A stretch of 64,000 bases of DNA, from contig NC_062213.1 of assembly GCF_902686445.1 (NCBI RefSeq), positions 2,229,241-2,293,240 on the forward strand, given 5' to 3'. Source of the stretch: Sciurus carolinensis. Taxonomy: Eukaryota; Chordata; Mammalia; Rodentia; Sciuridae. Shown one piece after another: positions 11,736 to 21,955 of this stretch. Every line of letters begins with the position of its first letter. Position 1 is the stretch's first letter. The notes beneath the pieces were generated by a model that was not told where the DNA came from, searched no databases, and saw nothing but the letters and a program-made list of their open reading frames with translations. Both the position numbers and the translations under genes were made by a program.

Positions 11736-13164
11736 CTGCTGGGATCCACAGTGCATCCTAACTCAGTTTTCTTACCCCGCTTCGCAGATGGAGTGCCTGA
11801 GGCCTGTGTCCACTCATCAGGCAGCTGCTGGGAGGTGTGCAGTCTCAGCCCCTGTGCCACGCACGGCTCACCTCCTGCCCCCGAAGGGCAGAGTCGCAGT
11901 TGAAGAGCTTGAGACAGGCAGCGGGGGCTCAGGCTGGGGTCTGCCAGTGGTGCCAGGGTCGTGGTCTCTTCCTGCTCCTGTGGAGCAGTCCACCTGCCTG
12001 GGCCTCACCTGGGGACGGCCAGGGGGCTTCCCCTCGTGGCAGTCCCGTGCTCGGGTTCTGTCCTTATTCTAGTGCAGAGGTGCCGCCAGGGGGAGTTCCT
12101 GGATCCCACCAGCCCAGAGCGACCGCCCTTGGGGGCAGGCTCGCCCCTCTTCAGGTCCCTCCTTCCCTCTCTGGCGGGGTTCACGGGTGCCCATCCGCGA
12201 GCACTGCTCGGGGGCCCAGGGCCTCTCACCCCCCTCATCTTCAACATCACTGAGCTCCACCCGCTGCCAGGTGCATGCCCATGAGACGACAGGCATGGCT
12301 TCCAGGACAGTGGCGATGGCCACGCTGCCGCCAGCCCTGTGTGGTCGAGGCGCCGGCCTCTCCTGTGCCCCCAGGCTGCCAACTGCTCCCACTCACTCTC
12401 CAGGCTGGGCCAAGGTGGGCGTCTGCTCTCCGGGCGAGAGAGGGGGCGGGGAGCTGAGCTCCCCTAACCAGGCCAGCAGCAGGGCTCAGCCCTTCCACTC
12501 CTGCCCTTTGCTGGGGTGGCCCCAGGGTGGGAAAGCTCTGGGCGGGGAGGTGCAGACGGTGGGGAAGCCCACGCCTGCGCCAGGAGCCGGGCGTCAGTCA
12601 GGCCTCTGGGCCTTATTTAAGGTCCAAGCTGAGGTGGGGAAGCAGGAGCCCCAGACCACCTCCTGCCCTGTGCCCACCTCAGCCCATGTAGGAGCAGAGT
12701 CCTATAGGGACGGGAAGAGGTGTCTCCCAGGGGAAGGGACTTGCTGAGTGTCCCCAGGGGGGAGGCCCAAGGAGCAGGGGCCCAATGGGCAGCAACGCCA
12801 TGGAAGACGCACTTGTGGTGTTTGCTTCAGGCCCTGACTTAGCCCCGGCACGTGGCAGATGCAAGGGGTCAGCCGGTGGACCCTGGAGGGCAACAGAGGT
12901 CGCAAGGCAGTCCTGTGGGCTAGGGTGTCAGACACTGCAGTTAGAGCCATGGCCACGGTAAGCACGGGGGCTGTGGGGTGCAAGGAGGCCCCATTCTTCT
13001 GGGGTGTTATGGATGCTGCTTGAGAGTGTCCTCCAAGGGCTGAGGCCTGGTCTGCAGTGTGGCTGTGTGAGAGGTGCTGGGGTCCAGTGGGAGGTCCTTA
13101 GGCCCCTGTACTGCCATCCTCTGAGGGGATTAGTGGTTTGCAGTGACCCTGGTTCGTTCTAGCC

Positions 13165-13402
13165 AGAGGGTTGCTGTGAAGAGCAAGGCTGGTCCTTTCC
13201 CTGTCTGTCTCTATGTGAGTTCTCCCTCTCACATGGGCTCCCACCATGACACCATTGCCCAAGAGGCTCACCAGAGCCAAGAGGATGGGCGCTGGCAGTG
13301 TGCACTCAGCCCTCCACAACTGTGAGCTAAATAAACCCCTTTTTCTTTGTAAGGTACCCAGCCTCAGGTATTTTGTTATAGCAACGGAAACTAGAGTAAT
13401 AC
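13165..13402 (+). mobile_element. MaLR (ERVL-type) LTR fragment
   Basis: The 3' part of a mammalian-apparent LTR. It has the typical run of an ACTGTGAGCTAAATAAACCC poly(A)-signal segment at about 13318, then TACCCAGCCTCAGGTATTTT, and the closing ACTAGAGTAATACA. The left part (TGAGTTCTCCCTCTCACATG) also fits MST/MLT-type LTRs. It has no coding sequence and is a non-functional solitary relic. Confidence 0.8.
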
Positions 13403-13576
13403 AGGGGTCCAGCATTCTGCAAGGTTGGGTTAGTCCTGCATGTGCTGTCTTGCCTCCCCTCCATGGCCCTGAGATGTGAGAAACAAGCTGCAGGGACCCC
13501 AATGAAGCCCCTGCTGTGCTGAAGGCCAGGTCACAGGCAGGCAGTCTCCACATATTCATTCCATTGTGCGTCTAAA

Positions 13577-13762
13577 GCCAGCCTCAGGGTGCACACCTGG
13601 AATCCCAGTTACTTGGGAGGCCAAGGCAGGAAGATCACAAGTTCAAGGCCAGCCTGGACAACTGAGCAACACCCTGTCTCCAAAATAGAAAGGGCTGGGG
13701 GTGTAGCTCAGTGGCAGAGTTCTCTGGATCCAATCCCCTGAACCACACACACATACACACCA
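13577..13762 (+). mobile_element. B1-ID composite SINE
   Basis: The left half (13577-13690) is 7SL-derived B1-like: CCTGGAATCCCAGTTACTTG, then GGAGGCCAAGGCAGGAAGAT and a GTTCAAGGCCAGCCTGG box. The right half (13691-13745) is ID-like, with GGGGGTGTAGCTCAGTGGCA and a CAATCCCC box, followed by a CA-rich tail. Fused B1-ID dimers are known from squirrel-related rodents and help place the organism. Confidence 0.85.
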
Positions 13763-14605
13763 GTCCACCTACGAGGTGGCTTAGCAGGGACCCCCGGGGC
13801 TCGGAGAAGCCACCCCTTCTTGGGCCTGGGGGCCTCATCTCTGGAGCCCTTGCCTCTGGTTCCCAAACAGCACACCCACCTGCCTCAGAACTTCGCTCTG
13901 CCTTCTCCTCAGTCTGGAAGTTTCCTGCTGACTTACCCTCTTCACCTCAAGGGCTCTGGGAAGCTTCACTGGACACCATGCTGCAGTGGGGCCCCGACCT
14001 GTCTGGCTGCTTCTCCAGCTGCTGGGGGCAGTTTCCTGTTGAGCATCCTGTCCCCAGATGAGGGCACATGGTCCATGGGACCCAAGGCCACAGGGGCGGG
14101 GGGGCGGGCTGGGCAGGAATCGACCTCTGTGAAAGGACAGTTGCTGGCGACTGGGGAGAGCAGCGTGGCAGCCCTGGTGCTGGGTGCTGGCTCCAGTGGG
14201 CAATGGAGGTGCTTGGTCATGGCTCCCAGAGGGCTGTGTCACAGGGCAGGGACACAGCGGTTAGAGGAGGGAGGGAGGGGTGTGTGGGTCTGCTCCAGCA
14301 GGGAGGACGAGCAGACCCGCACTGAGCCTCCACAGAAATCTGCCCAAAGGCCCTGGGCCAAGGGGCTGCACCCCTGCCAGAGCCCCGGGACAGCAGGGCA
14401 TGGAGGGGAGGGTGCCCAGCTCCTGGCACACGCAAAGGGCTCCACACCTCCTCCCGCTGCTGATGGGGGCCGGGGCCTCTGCTCTGGTGCTGACGCCAAG
14501 GTTTTCCATACACAAAGGCTGCTTTCCGCTGCAGAGGAGGCCGGATACCTGGGAGGTGAGTCAGCAGTGGTGGGGCTGGTTGCCTGCGTCAGCTGCACCT
14601 GTGGA

Positions 14606-14745
14606 GAGGAGAGCAGGAGGTGGGGGAGGGGAGGGGTGAGGGGGGGAGGGGCAAAGAGGGGCGAGGGAGGAGAGGGAGGGCTGGGGTGGAGGCGGACCAG
14701 GATTTCAGCCTCACTCCCTCCTTCCCTCCCTCCCTCCCTCTTTTG
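14606..14745. repeat. G-rich purine tract followed by (TCCC)n
   Basis: Positions 14606-14695 are nearly pure purine with many runs of three to seven G (GGGGGAGGGGAGGGG near 14622). This gives strong G-quadruplex potential on the + strand. Positions 14713-14742 are a CTCCCTCCTTCCC-type pyrimidine tract. No gene is associated. Confidence 0.85.
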
Positions 14746-15229
14746 AAGCCAGATCTCTTCCCTCCTGGGACTTGGGCACATTGTTTGGCCCACATAAGTG
14801 CCACAACCAAGGCTGCAGGACCCCCTGCCAGGCCTCACCCTTGGGGAGCAGATGGGTTGGGGGACAGGGCCATGGACTTGCTGTGGGCCAACCCTGGGCA
14901 GCCAGGGGTCAGCAGAGGCGCAGCGCACTCAGGGAGGCTGCACAGTGGCCCCTGGTGTCTAGGCTCACTGCTGCACCTCGGGCGGAGGCCAGCTCTCCAA
15001 GGACAGTCCCCCAGCCTGGGGACAGAGGCAGTACTGCTGGGTGTAGACACTGGGGGCTGAGACACACAAACCAGGGAGGGAGCTTTCTTGTTTTCTTTTG
15101 GACCACATGGTGCCTCTGCTGGCCTCCCGGGAAGTGCAGGCGGCCTGCAGCTAGGTCCTGCAGCTACTGTGGGCTGTGGACGGTGGGCTGACAGAGGACC
15201 AAGCGACAACAGCAGGTCAGACCTGACCG

Positions 15230-17400
15230 GCTCCGCCATACTCCAACCCCAGACACACTGAGCCCTGACCCTGGCCACACTGGGCCCGGATCCTGGCCCT
15301 GTTCCTGGTCATATGCAGGGCTTTAACACTGGTCACACCCTGAGCTCTGGTCTTGGTAACACACTGGGCCCTGGTCCTGGTCATACCCTGAGCCCTGGTC
15401 CTGGTTGCACCCTGAGCCCTGGTCCTGGTTGTACCCTGAGCTCTGGTCTTGGTAACACACTGAGCCCTGGTCCTGGTCACACTGGGCCCTGACCCTGGTC
15501 ACACTGGGCCCTGATTCTGGCCCTGTTCCTAGTCATATGCAGGGCTTTAACACTGGTCACACCCTGAGCCCTGGTCCAGGTCACACCCTGAACTCTGGTC
15601 TTGGTAACACACTGAGCCCTGGTCCTGGTCATACCCTGAGCCCTGGTCCTGGTCACACCCTGAGCCCTGGTCCTGGTTGTACCCTGAGCCCTGTTCTTGG
15701 TAACACACTGAGCCCTGGTCCTGGTCACACCCTGAGCTCTGGTCTTGGTAACACACTGAGCCCTGGTCCTGGTCATACCCTGAGCCCTGGTCCTGGTTGT
15801 ACCCTGAGCTCTGGTCTTGGTAACACACTGAACCCTGGTCCTGGTCACACTGAGCCCTGACCCTGGTCACACTGGGCCCTGATCCTGGCCCTGTTCCTAG
15901 TCATATGCAGGGCTTTAACACTGGTCACACCCTGAGCCCTGGTCCAGGTCACACCCTGAACTCTGGTCTTGGTAACACACTGAGCCCTGGTCCTGGTCAT
16001 ACCCTGAGCCCTGGTCCTGGTCACACCCTGAGCCCTGGTCCTGGTTGTACCCTGAGCCCTGTTCTTGGTAACACACTGAGCCCTTGTCCTGGTCACACCC
16101 TGAGCTCTGGTCTTGGTAACACACTGAGCCCTGGTCCTGGTCATACCCTGAGCCCTGGTCCTGGTTGTACCCTGAGCTCTGGTCTTGGTAACACACTGAG
16201 CCCTGGTCCCGGTCACACTGAGCCCTGACCCTGGTCACACTGGGCCCTGATCCTGGCCCTGTTCCTAGTCATATGCAGGGCTTTAACACTGGTCACACCC
16301 TGAGCCCTGGTCCAGGTCACACCCTGAACTCTGGTCTTGGTAACACACTGAGCCCTGGTCCTGGTCATACCCTGAGCCCTGGTCCTGGTCGCACCCTGAG
16401 CCCTGGTCCTGGTTGTACCCTGAGCCCTGTTCTTGGTAACACACTGAGCCCTTGTCCTGGTCACACCCTGAGCTCTGGTCTTGGTAACACACTGAGCCCT
16501 GGTCCTGGTCATACCATGAGCCCTGGTCCTGGTTGCACCCTGAACTCTGGTCTTGGTAACACACTGGGCCCTGGTCCTGGTCATACCCTGAGCCCTGGGC
16601 CAGGTCACACCCTGAGCCCTGGTCCTAGTCATATGCAGGGCTTTAACACTGGTCACACCTTGAGCCCTGGTCCTGGTCATACCCTGAGCCCTGGTCCTAG
16701 TCATATGCAGGGCTTTAACACTGGTCACACTCTGAGCTCTGGTCTTGGTAACACACTGAGCCCTGGTCTAGGTCATACCCTGAGCTCTGGTCTTGGTAAC
16801 ACACTGAGCCCTGGTCCTGGTCATACCCTGAGCCCTGGTCCAGGTCATACCCTGAGCCAGGTCCTAGTCATATGCAGGGTTTTAACACTGGTCATACCCT
16901 GAGCCAGGTCCTAGTCATATGCAGGGCTTTAACACTGGTCACACCCTGAGCCCTGGTCTTGGTAACACACTGAGCCCTGGTCCTGGTCATACCCTGAGCC
17001 CTGGTCCAGGTCATACCCTGAGCCAGGTCCTAGTCATATGCAGGGTTTTAACACTGGTCATACCCTGAGCCCTGGTCCTAGTCATATGCAGGGCTTTAAC
17101 ACTGGTCACACCCTGAGCCCTGGTCCAGGTCACACCCTGAGCCCTGGTCCAGGTCACACCCTGAGCTCTGGTCTTGGCAACACACTGAGCCCTGGTCCTG
17201 GTCACACCCTGAGCCCTGGTCCAGGTCACACCCTGAGCCCTGGTCTTGGCAACACACTTAGCACTGGTCCTGGTCACACCGTGAGCCCTGGTCCTGGTCA
17301 CATGCAGGGCTTTAACACTGGTCACACCCTGAGCCCAGGTCCTGTCACAGGCCAAGCCCTGACCTGTTCACGGCAGTGTGTGCCGTGACCCCTGTCCTCT
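15230..17400. repeat. 24-bp minisatellite with 368-bp higher-order period
   Basis: About 2.1 kb of tandem 24-bp units close to ACCCTGAGCCCTGGTCCTGG plus TCAC/TCAT, alternating with a variant CTCTGGTCTTGGTAACACAC. A marker segment (CATATGCAGGGCTTTAACAC) recurs near 15310, 15534, 15902, 16270, 16628, 16703, 16870, 16915, 17035, 17083 and 17308. The interval 15534 / 15902 / 16270 is exactly 368 bases, and those copies are almost identical, so blocks of about 15 units were duplicated as a whole. A 24-base unit is eight codons, so no stop is introduced in several frames. That creates long artificial frames on both strands, which I do not call as genes. The right end decays over 17340-17400. Confidence 0.95.
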
Positions 17401-20400
17401 GTGGGTCCCCTGAGGCCAGGGGCTGGGAGTCCCCCACGTGTTTTGCTCTCAGCCTAGAGTCCCAGAGCTACCCCTGCCTCTCCCCCACGTGTGAGTCAGT
17501 ACTGTCCCTGGCCACTCTTCCCTCCTCTCCCACCACAACTGCACACTGAGTGAGGTTCCAGATCCTCTGGGTGACAGCCAGCACCTGGGAGTGGGTGACG
17601 GCAGGGCTGACTCACTCCAGGGCGGGGAGTGAGTGAGTGCCACAGCTGGCACCCATTCAGAACCAGAGCTGCCTCCTTCCTGGGGGACGAGGCCCTGCGG
17701 CCTGAGCCAAGACCCACTGCCAGCGTCCGTGGGGTCCTGGGCACTGGCCCCGCTTACCAGCTGGGATTGGTGGCCTCTCTGCCCTGGGGCCTGGGGTGAC
17801 CTGGCAGCATGGTAAAGAAGGACAGCAGGGGAGTGGCACGTGGCATGTTTTCCATGGGGACAGTGGAGAGAGGGGAAGAGGGCAGAGAGACCTTGAGAAC
17901 AAGGGGCAGTGTCCTGGAGGGTGGACCTGTGTGCCGGGCCTCCTGTGCCTGGCAGTGCATTCAGGCATCTGGGAGGTCAGGGGGTGGGGGACAAGGGCAC
18001 TAGGCCCCCCTCCATCCGGCAGGGCTACTGCTCTGGCCAGAGAGCTCCATCTGGCCCCACAGCAAGAGAGGGCGCCAGCCCCATCTCACTGGAAGAGCTG
18101 GAGGCGGACTTTGCCATGTGGCCGGGCGGGGAGAGGGGTAGGCATGCCAAGAGGGGCAGCCTGTGCCCCACCCTGCCCTGTTCATGGGACCCAGCAAGCC
18201 TCTGAGGGGCCACTCTGAGGGAGCAGGGAGCAGAGATGACCCTGGGTCCTCTGGGGCCAACCCTGCTCTCAGGGGCTGCCAGCACTCCCCTTTTGCTTGG
18301 GGACCTTCTGGGCATTTTCCTTGAGAACACCAGGGAGAGAGGGCCTGCCCTCAGACAGCCCAGGAGTGACAGGAAGGGTGGACCTCCGCTGCTGGTACTG
18401 TTCTTAAGAGCAGAGACAGGCCTGTGCCTGGGTCAGCTCCTGCACCTGGTTAGGGGTGGACACCAGCCACTAGGAGGCGCAGCCAGCAGGGCTGTCCTGT
18501 CCAAGGTGCTGAAGGAGGGCTGCCAGCTCTCTGCATTCTGCCCGGTCACCAGGTGCCTGCAAGGGACAACGGGGTGGGGTGGGGGCGGCAGGGAAACCTG
18601 ATGTCTGAGGGCTGAGCAGAGGTCTGCAGGGTTGTGTGTCCCTGTGCGTGCTAGCTCACCTCGCTCCTGCGGCCCTGTAGTCCCCACCTGGCTCCATGCA
18701 ACTCTGGACATGCATGACCCACCCTCCCTCCAAGGACCTCCCTTCTGGCCTCTGGACAGCTCACCCTCAGACCAGGACAGTCAGGACCAAGCCTTGACCC
18801 AGGGCACTCTACTGCCCTGGGATTGTGGTGTTGGCTGGGATAGGTGCACACCTGCAGGGGTGGGGAGCCGTAGGCTGACCTCCTGGAACCTTCCAGAACC
18901 AGCACAGAGAGCTCCTGGGCCCATCCTCAGACCACCCCCAGCCTGTCTCCAGTTCCTGTGCCCTCATCCTCATCTTGGGGCCTCAGAGACCCTCCTCCCA
19001 GGAGCAGAGTGGGAGCCAGCAGCACAGGGAGTGAGGCGGCCCCCAGTCCCACAGAGAGGGGCCACGCTGCCTGGCCTCTGCACAGGCCACCTGCCTCCTG
19101 GGAGCAGGGCCCTCCTCTGCCTTGGGTCTCTCCCCAGGTGGGAGGCCCCCAGTCCATGGAGGTTTCCAGAGGGCCTCGCCCATGTGGTTCACTTCGTGGT
19201 GAAAGAAGGAAGGACAGAGGAGCCTGCCCGTCACCTGCAGGCAGGGGTGGAGCCAGGCGCCCCTTCCCTCTTCTCAGAGGTTTTTGGCTCTGGAGCTTGT
19301 CCCAGCTCCCAGGAGCCCTCTGGGTTCTGCAGGGACAGATGCTGGGAAAGGACCAGGCTTTGCCACTGGCTGCTGGCACCCGACACAGAGCAGCATGCAG
19401 GCCAGGAAGCCATCTCTGCAGCCCTGGGTCCTGGCCTGGGACCTTGCTGTTTCAGGTTCCATTTCCCCTTGGGTGGTGTACGAGGAGAGGTTGCCGGGGA
19501 GGCTGGGTGGGGTGTGCGGGAGGAAGCCTTCAGTGATGCGTGTGTGGGGCTCTCAGGACACCCAGATTCAGAGACCCCTCACTGGAAGGGAGCCCAGCTC
19601 CTGTCCTGCTCCCTGTGCACAGCAGGCCGTTGAGAACTTCAGGGCAGCTCTGGAAGGCTCCCCCTTTTCCTGTCCTCCACCCCCACCCCCACCTCCAGCA
19701 GCCCAGCCAATAGCAGTTGAGGCTAACCAGGAACAGCTGGGTACAGAAGCTGAGGCAGACAGCGTCCTAGTCCGCCATCCGGGGACACCCACGGCACCTT
19801 CTCCACAGCCTCAGAGAGCCCCTGAGCTGAGTTCTCCCACTTCTGACCCCTCAGAAGCAGCAAATGATCAATGTCGCTTGGAGGCACAGGGCTGGACTAG
19901 CTGACCACATGGCGGGGGAGCATAGCTAGTGCACTTTGGGCTCTGCCAGCCCTTCAGCTGTGTGGCTCCCAACCCCAGCTGGTGACAGCTCACCAGCCCC
20001 CTCTCTGGAGAACAGAGGGATGCCATGCCTTCCCTGGGCAAATCGAAGCCACTGAGCAGACCACCATCTCTGCAGCACCCAGCCTGTGTCCCCTGGTGCC
20101 AACCTTCCACACTGCAGACTGCCCTCCCCTAGGCCTCAAACGCTGGGGCGGCGTTGGCTGGAAGGAAGGAGGCTGGGGCCGACTGCACCCAGCGCACGCA
20201 GACACCTGGGCACCCACGAGGCCTCCGCCTTCCTCTCCTGTCCTCAGCTTTCCCTGCTGGTGCCAGCATTGCCCACCCCACTCCACGTTACCTGGCTGGT
20301 CTCAGCACTTCCTACCTGTGGTCAGAGCCACCAGCAAGCAAACCCAGAGCTCCTTAGGGCAGTGATGTGATATGTCATCTTTGGGCTTCTTTATATTCTC

Positions 20401-21110
20401 TGTCACCAAAAGAAGTCACCAATTTAGCTATTGGATTAAAAATAAAGATAAGTCTACATGAGTGCCCTCTGGCCCACTAGGGGTGCTGCAAAGAGTTTGG
20501 CCCTCTGGTTGGGGTTGTGTCTGACCAGCCTCCCATCCTCCCATCTCTGTTGCTAGAGCTGTGTTCTCTCTGGGCCTTCCCAACAGGGCCTCCTAACCCT
20601 GGTTTGCAAAGAGGGGAAGCTGCACGGACAGTCTCTGGACCCACGTGGTGCCCACTGATTATCCATACTCCACCTGCCCGGCTTCAGGAGCCACTCAGTC
20701 TTGGTCCCTAGGACCCCAGAAGCTCAGGGGCTCCTCCTTCTGAGCCCCAGAGTTCTGGTAAACACATTTAGGGTTCCTGGAGGGCTGTGCCCAGACGTTG
20801 GCACATGTTGGGCCCAATGAGGACTGAAGTTTGGTCCTATACATCCTTGGCCTTGAAGGATACATGGGTAAGGGGGCAGAAGGTGGGTGGGAACTGGCGG
20901 GCTGGAAGAGTGGGCTGTTAGGGTGAAAAAGGTGGGTGGTTGGGGAATGACTGTCCCGAGCACATGGTTGATGTTACATAGAGGACCAGTCCAGCCGTGA
21001 GGGTGGGTGTTGGGTCAGGAGCATGGAGGAGAGAGGAGAGAGCAGCACCTGAGAGGATAACGATGCCCATGACGGTAACAAGACGCTCGTGATGACAAGA
21101 GGCTGACCTC
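17401..21110. other. Intergenic sequence, no gene seen
   Basis: GC-rich non-coding DNA. The longest frames (for example 18632-19633, + strand) are compositionally biased and have no recognisable domain or splice support. A possible CTCF site is listed separately. Positions 20370-20450 are AT-rich and may be a small conserved element. Confidence 0.5.
18467..18480 (+). promoter_or_regulatory. Candidate CTCF site
   Basis: CCACTAGGAGGCGC fits the CTCF core consensus (CCASYAGRKGGCRS) with one mismatch at the K position. A weaker look-alike (CCACTAGGGGTGCTG) is at 20474. Both lie between JRK and ARC, where an insulator would separate a broadly expressed gene from a neuronal activity-induced one. 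This is a motif match only. Confidence 0.35.
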
Positions 21111-21129
21111 GATGGAGTCCCCGAAGCAA

Positions 21130-21955
21130 TGATGGTGATGATGGTTATGGTGATGCACAGATGCTGACAAGGAATGACAGCACAGGAATGACAGCAACGG
21201 AGATGATGGTGATAACAGTGATCATCGCAGCAGCGTTGGAGGTGATGAAGGTGATGGCGATCGCGAGGACTAGGATGGCAGTGATGGTGAAGATGGCAGT
21301 GGTGAGCACTGTGATGGTGGTGGTCATGGTCATGGTCATGGTCATGGTGGTGTTGAGGGTGGTGGTCATGGTAATAGTGATGGTGGTGGTGTTGATGACG
21401 ATGATGGTGATGGTGATGGTGATGGTGACAGTGACAACTGTGGTGGTAACAGTGATGGTGATGGGGATGTTGATGTTGGTGGTGATGATGGTGATGGCGA
21501 TGGTAATGGTGGTGATGGTGATGATGGTGATGGTGATATTGATGACTTTGATGGTGATGGTGGTGTTGGTGATGGTGATGGTGATGGTGATGGTGATATT
21601 GATGACTTTGATGGTGATGGTGGTGATGGTGATGATGGTGATGGTGGTGTTGGTGATGATGGTGATGGTGATATTGATGACTTTGATGGTGATGTTGGTG
21701 TTGGTAATGGTGGTGATGGTGATGATGGTGATGTTGGTGTTGGTAATGGTGGTGATGGTGATGATGGTGATGTTGGTGTTGGTGATGATGGTGATGGTGG
21801 TGTTGGTGATGATGGTGATGTTGGTGTTGGTGATGATGGTGATGGTGATATTGATGACTTTGATGGTGATGTTGGTGTTGGTGATGATGGTGATGGTGGT
21901 GTTGGTGATGGTGGTGTTGATGATAGTGATAATGATGGAGAAGATGACAGTAACA
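21130..21955. repeat. GATGGT-type trinucleotide/hexanucleotide satellite
   Basis: About 820 bases built from GAT and GGT triplets. A non-repetitive module, GATATTGATGACTTTG, recurs at 21535, 21595, 21670 and 21847, which shows segmental expansion of longer blocks. The period of three keeps frames open on both strands, giving artificial Met/Val-rich and Ser/Pro-rich frames. Confidence 0.95.

Larger units (their letters stand above)
8961..13160. other. Intergenic sequence, JRK to ARC (proximal part)
   Basis: No exon, RNA gene or conserved protein signature is visible. Frames here are short and typical of GC-rich mammalian DNA. The listed repeats within it are an L1-like piece near 10.1 kb, an old repeat near 11.14 kb and a CATC-type simple repeat near 11.6 kb. 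Confidence 0.5.

Noticed and set aside
13820..14746. 308-codon + strand frame
   Set aside because: It ends in Gly/Arg text from the purine-rich simple repeat and starts just after a SINE. There is no domain.
15477..16728. Several long frames on both strands (repeats of TRTRAQ and of SPGPGHTL)
   Set aside because: They are produced by the 24-bp repeat, whose period is a multiple of three, and they appear on both strands of the same DNA. There is no domain, start context or splice support.
18632..19633. 333-codon + strand frame
   Set aside because: A low-information GC-rich frame with no recognisable domain or conserved motif. Frames of this size are expected by chance at this GC content.
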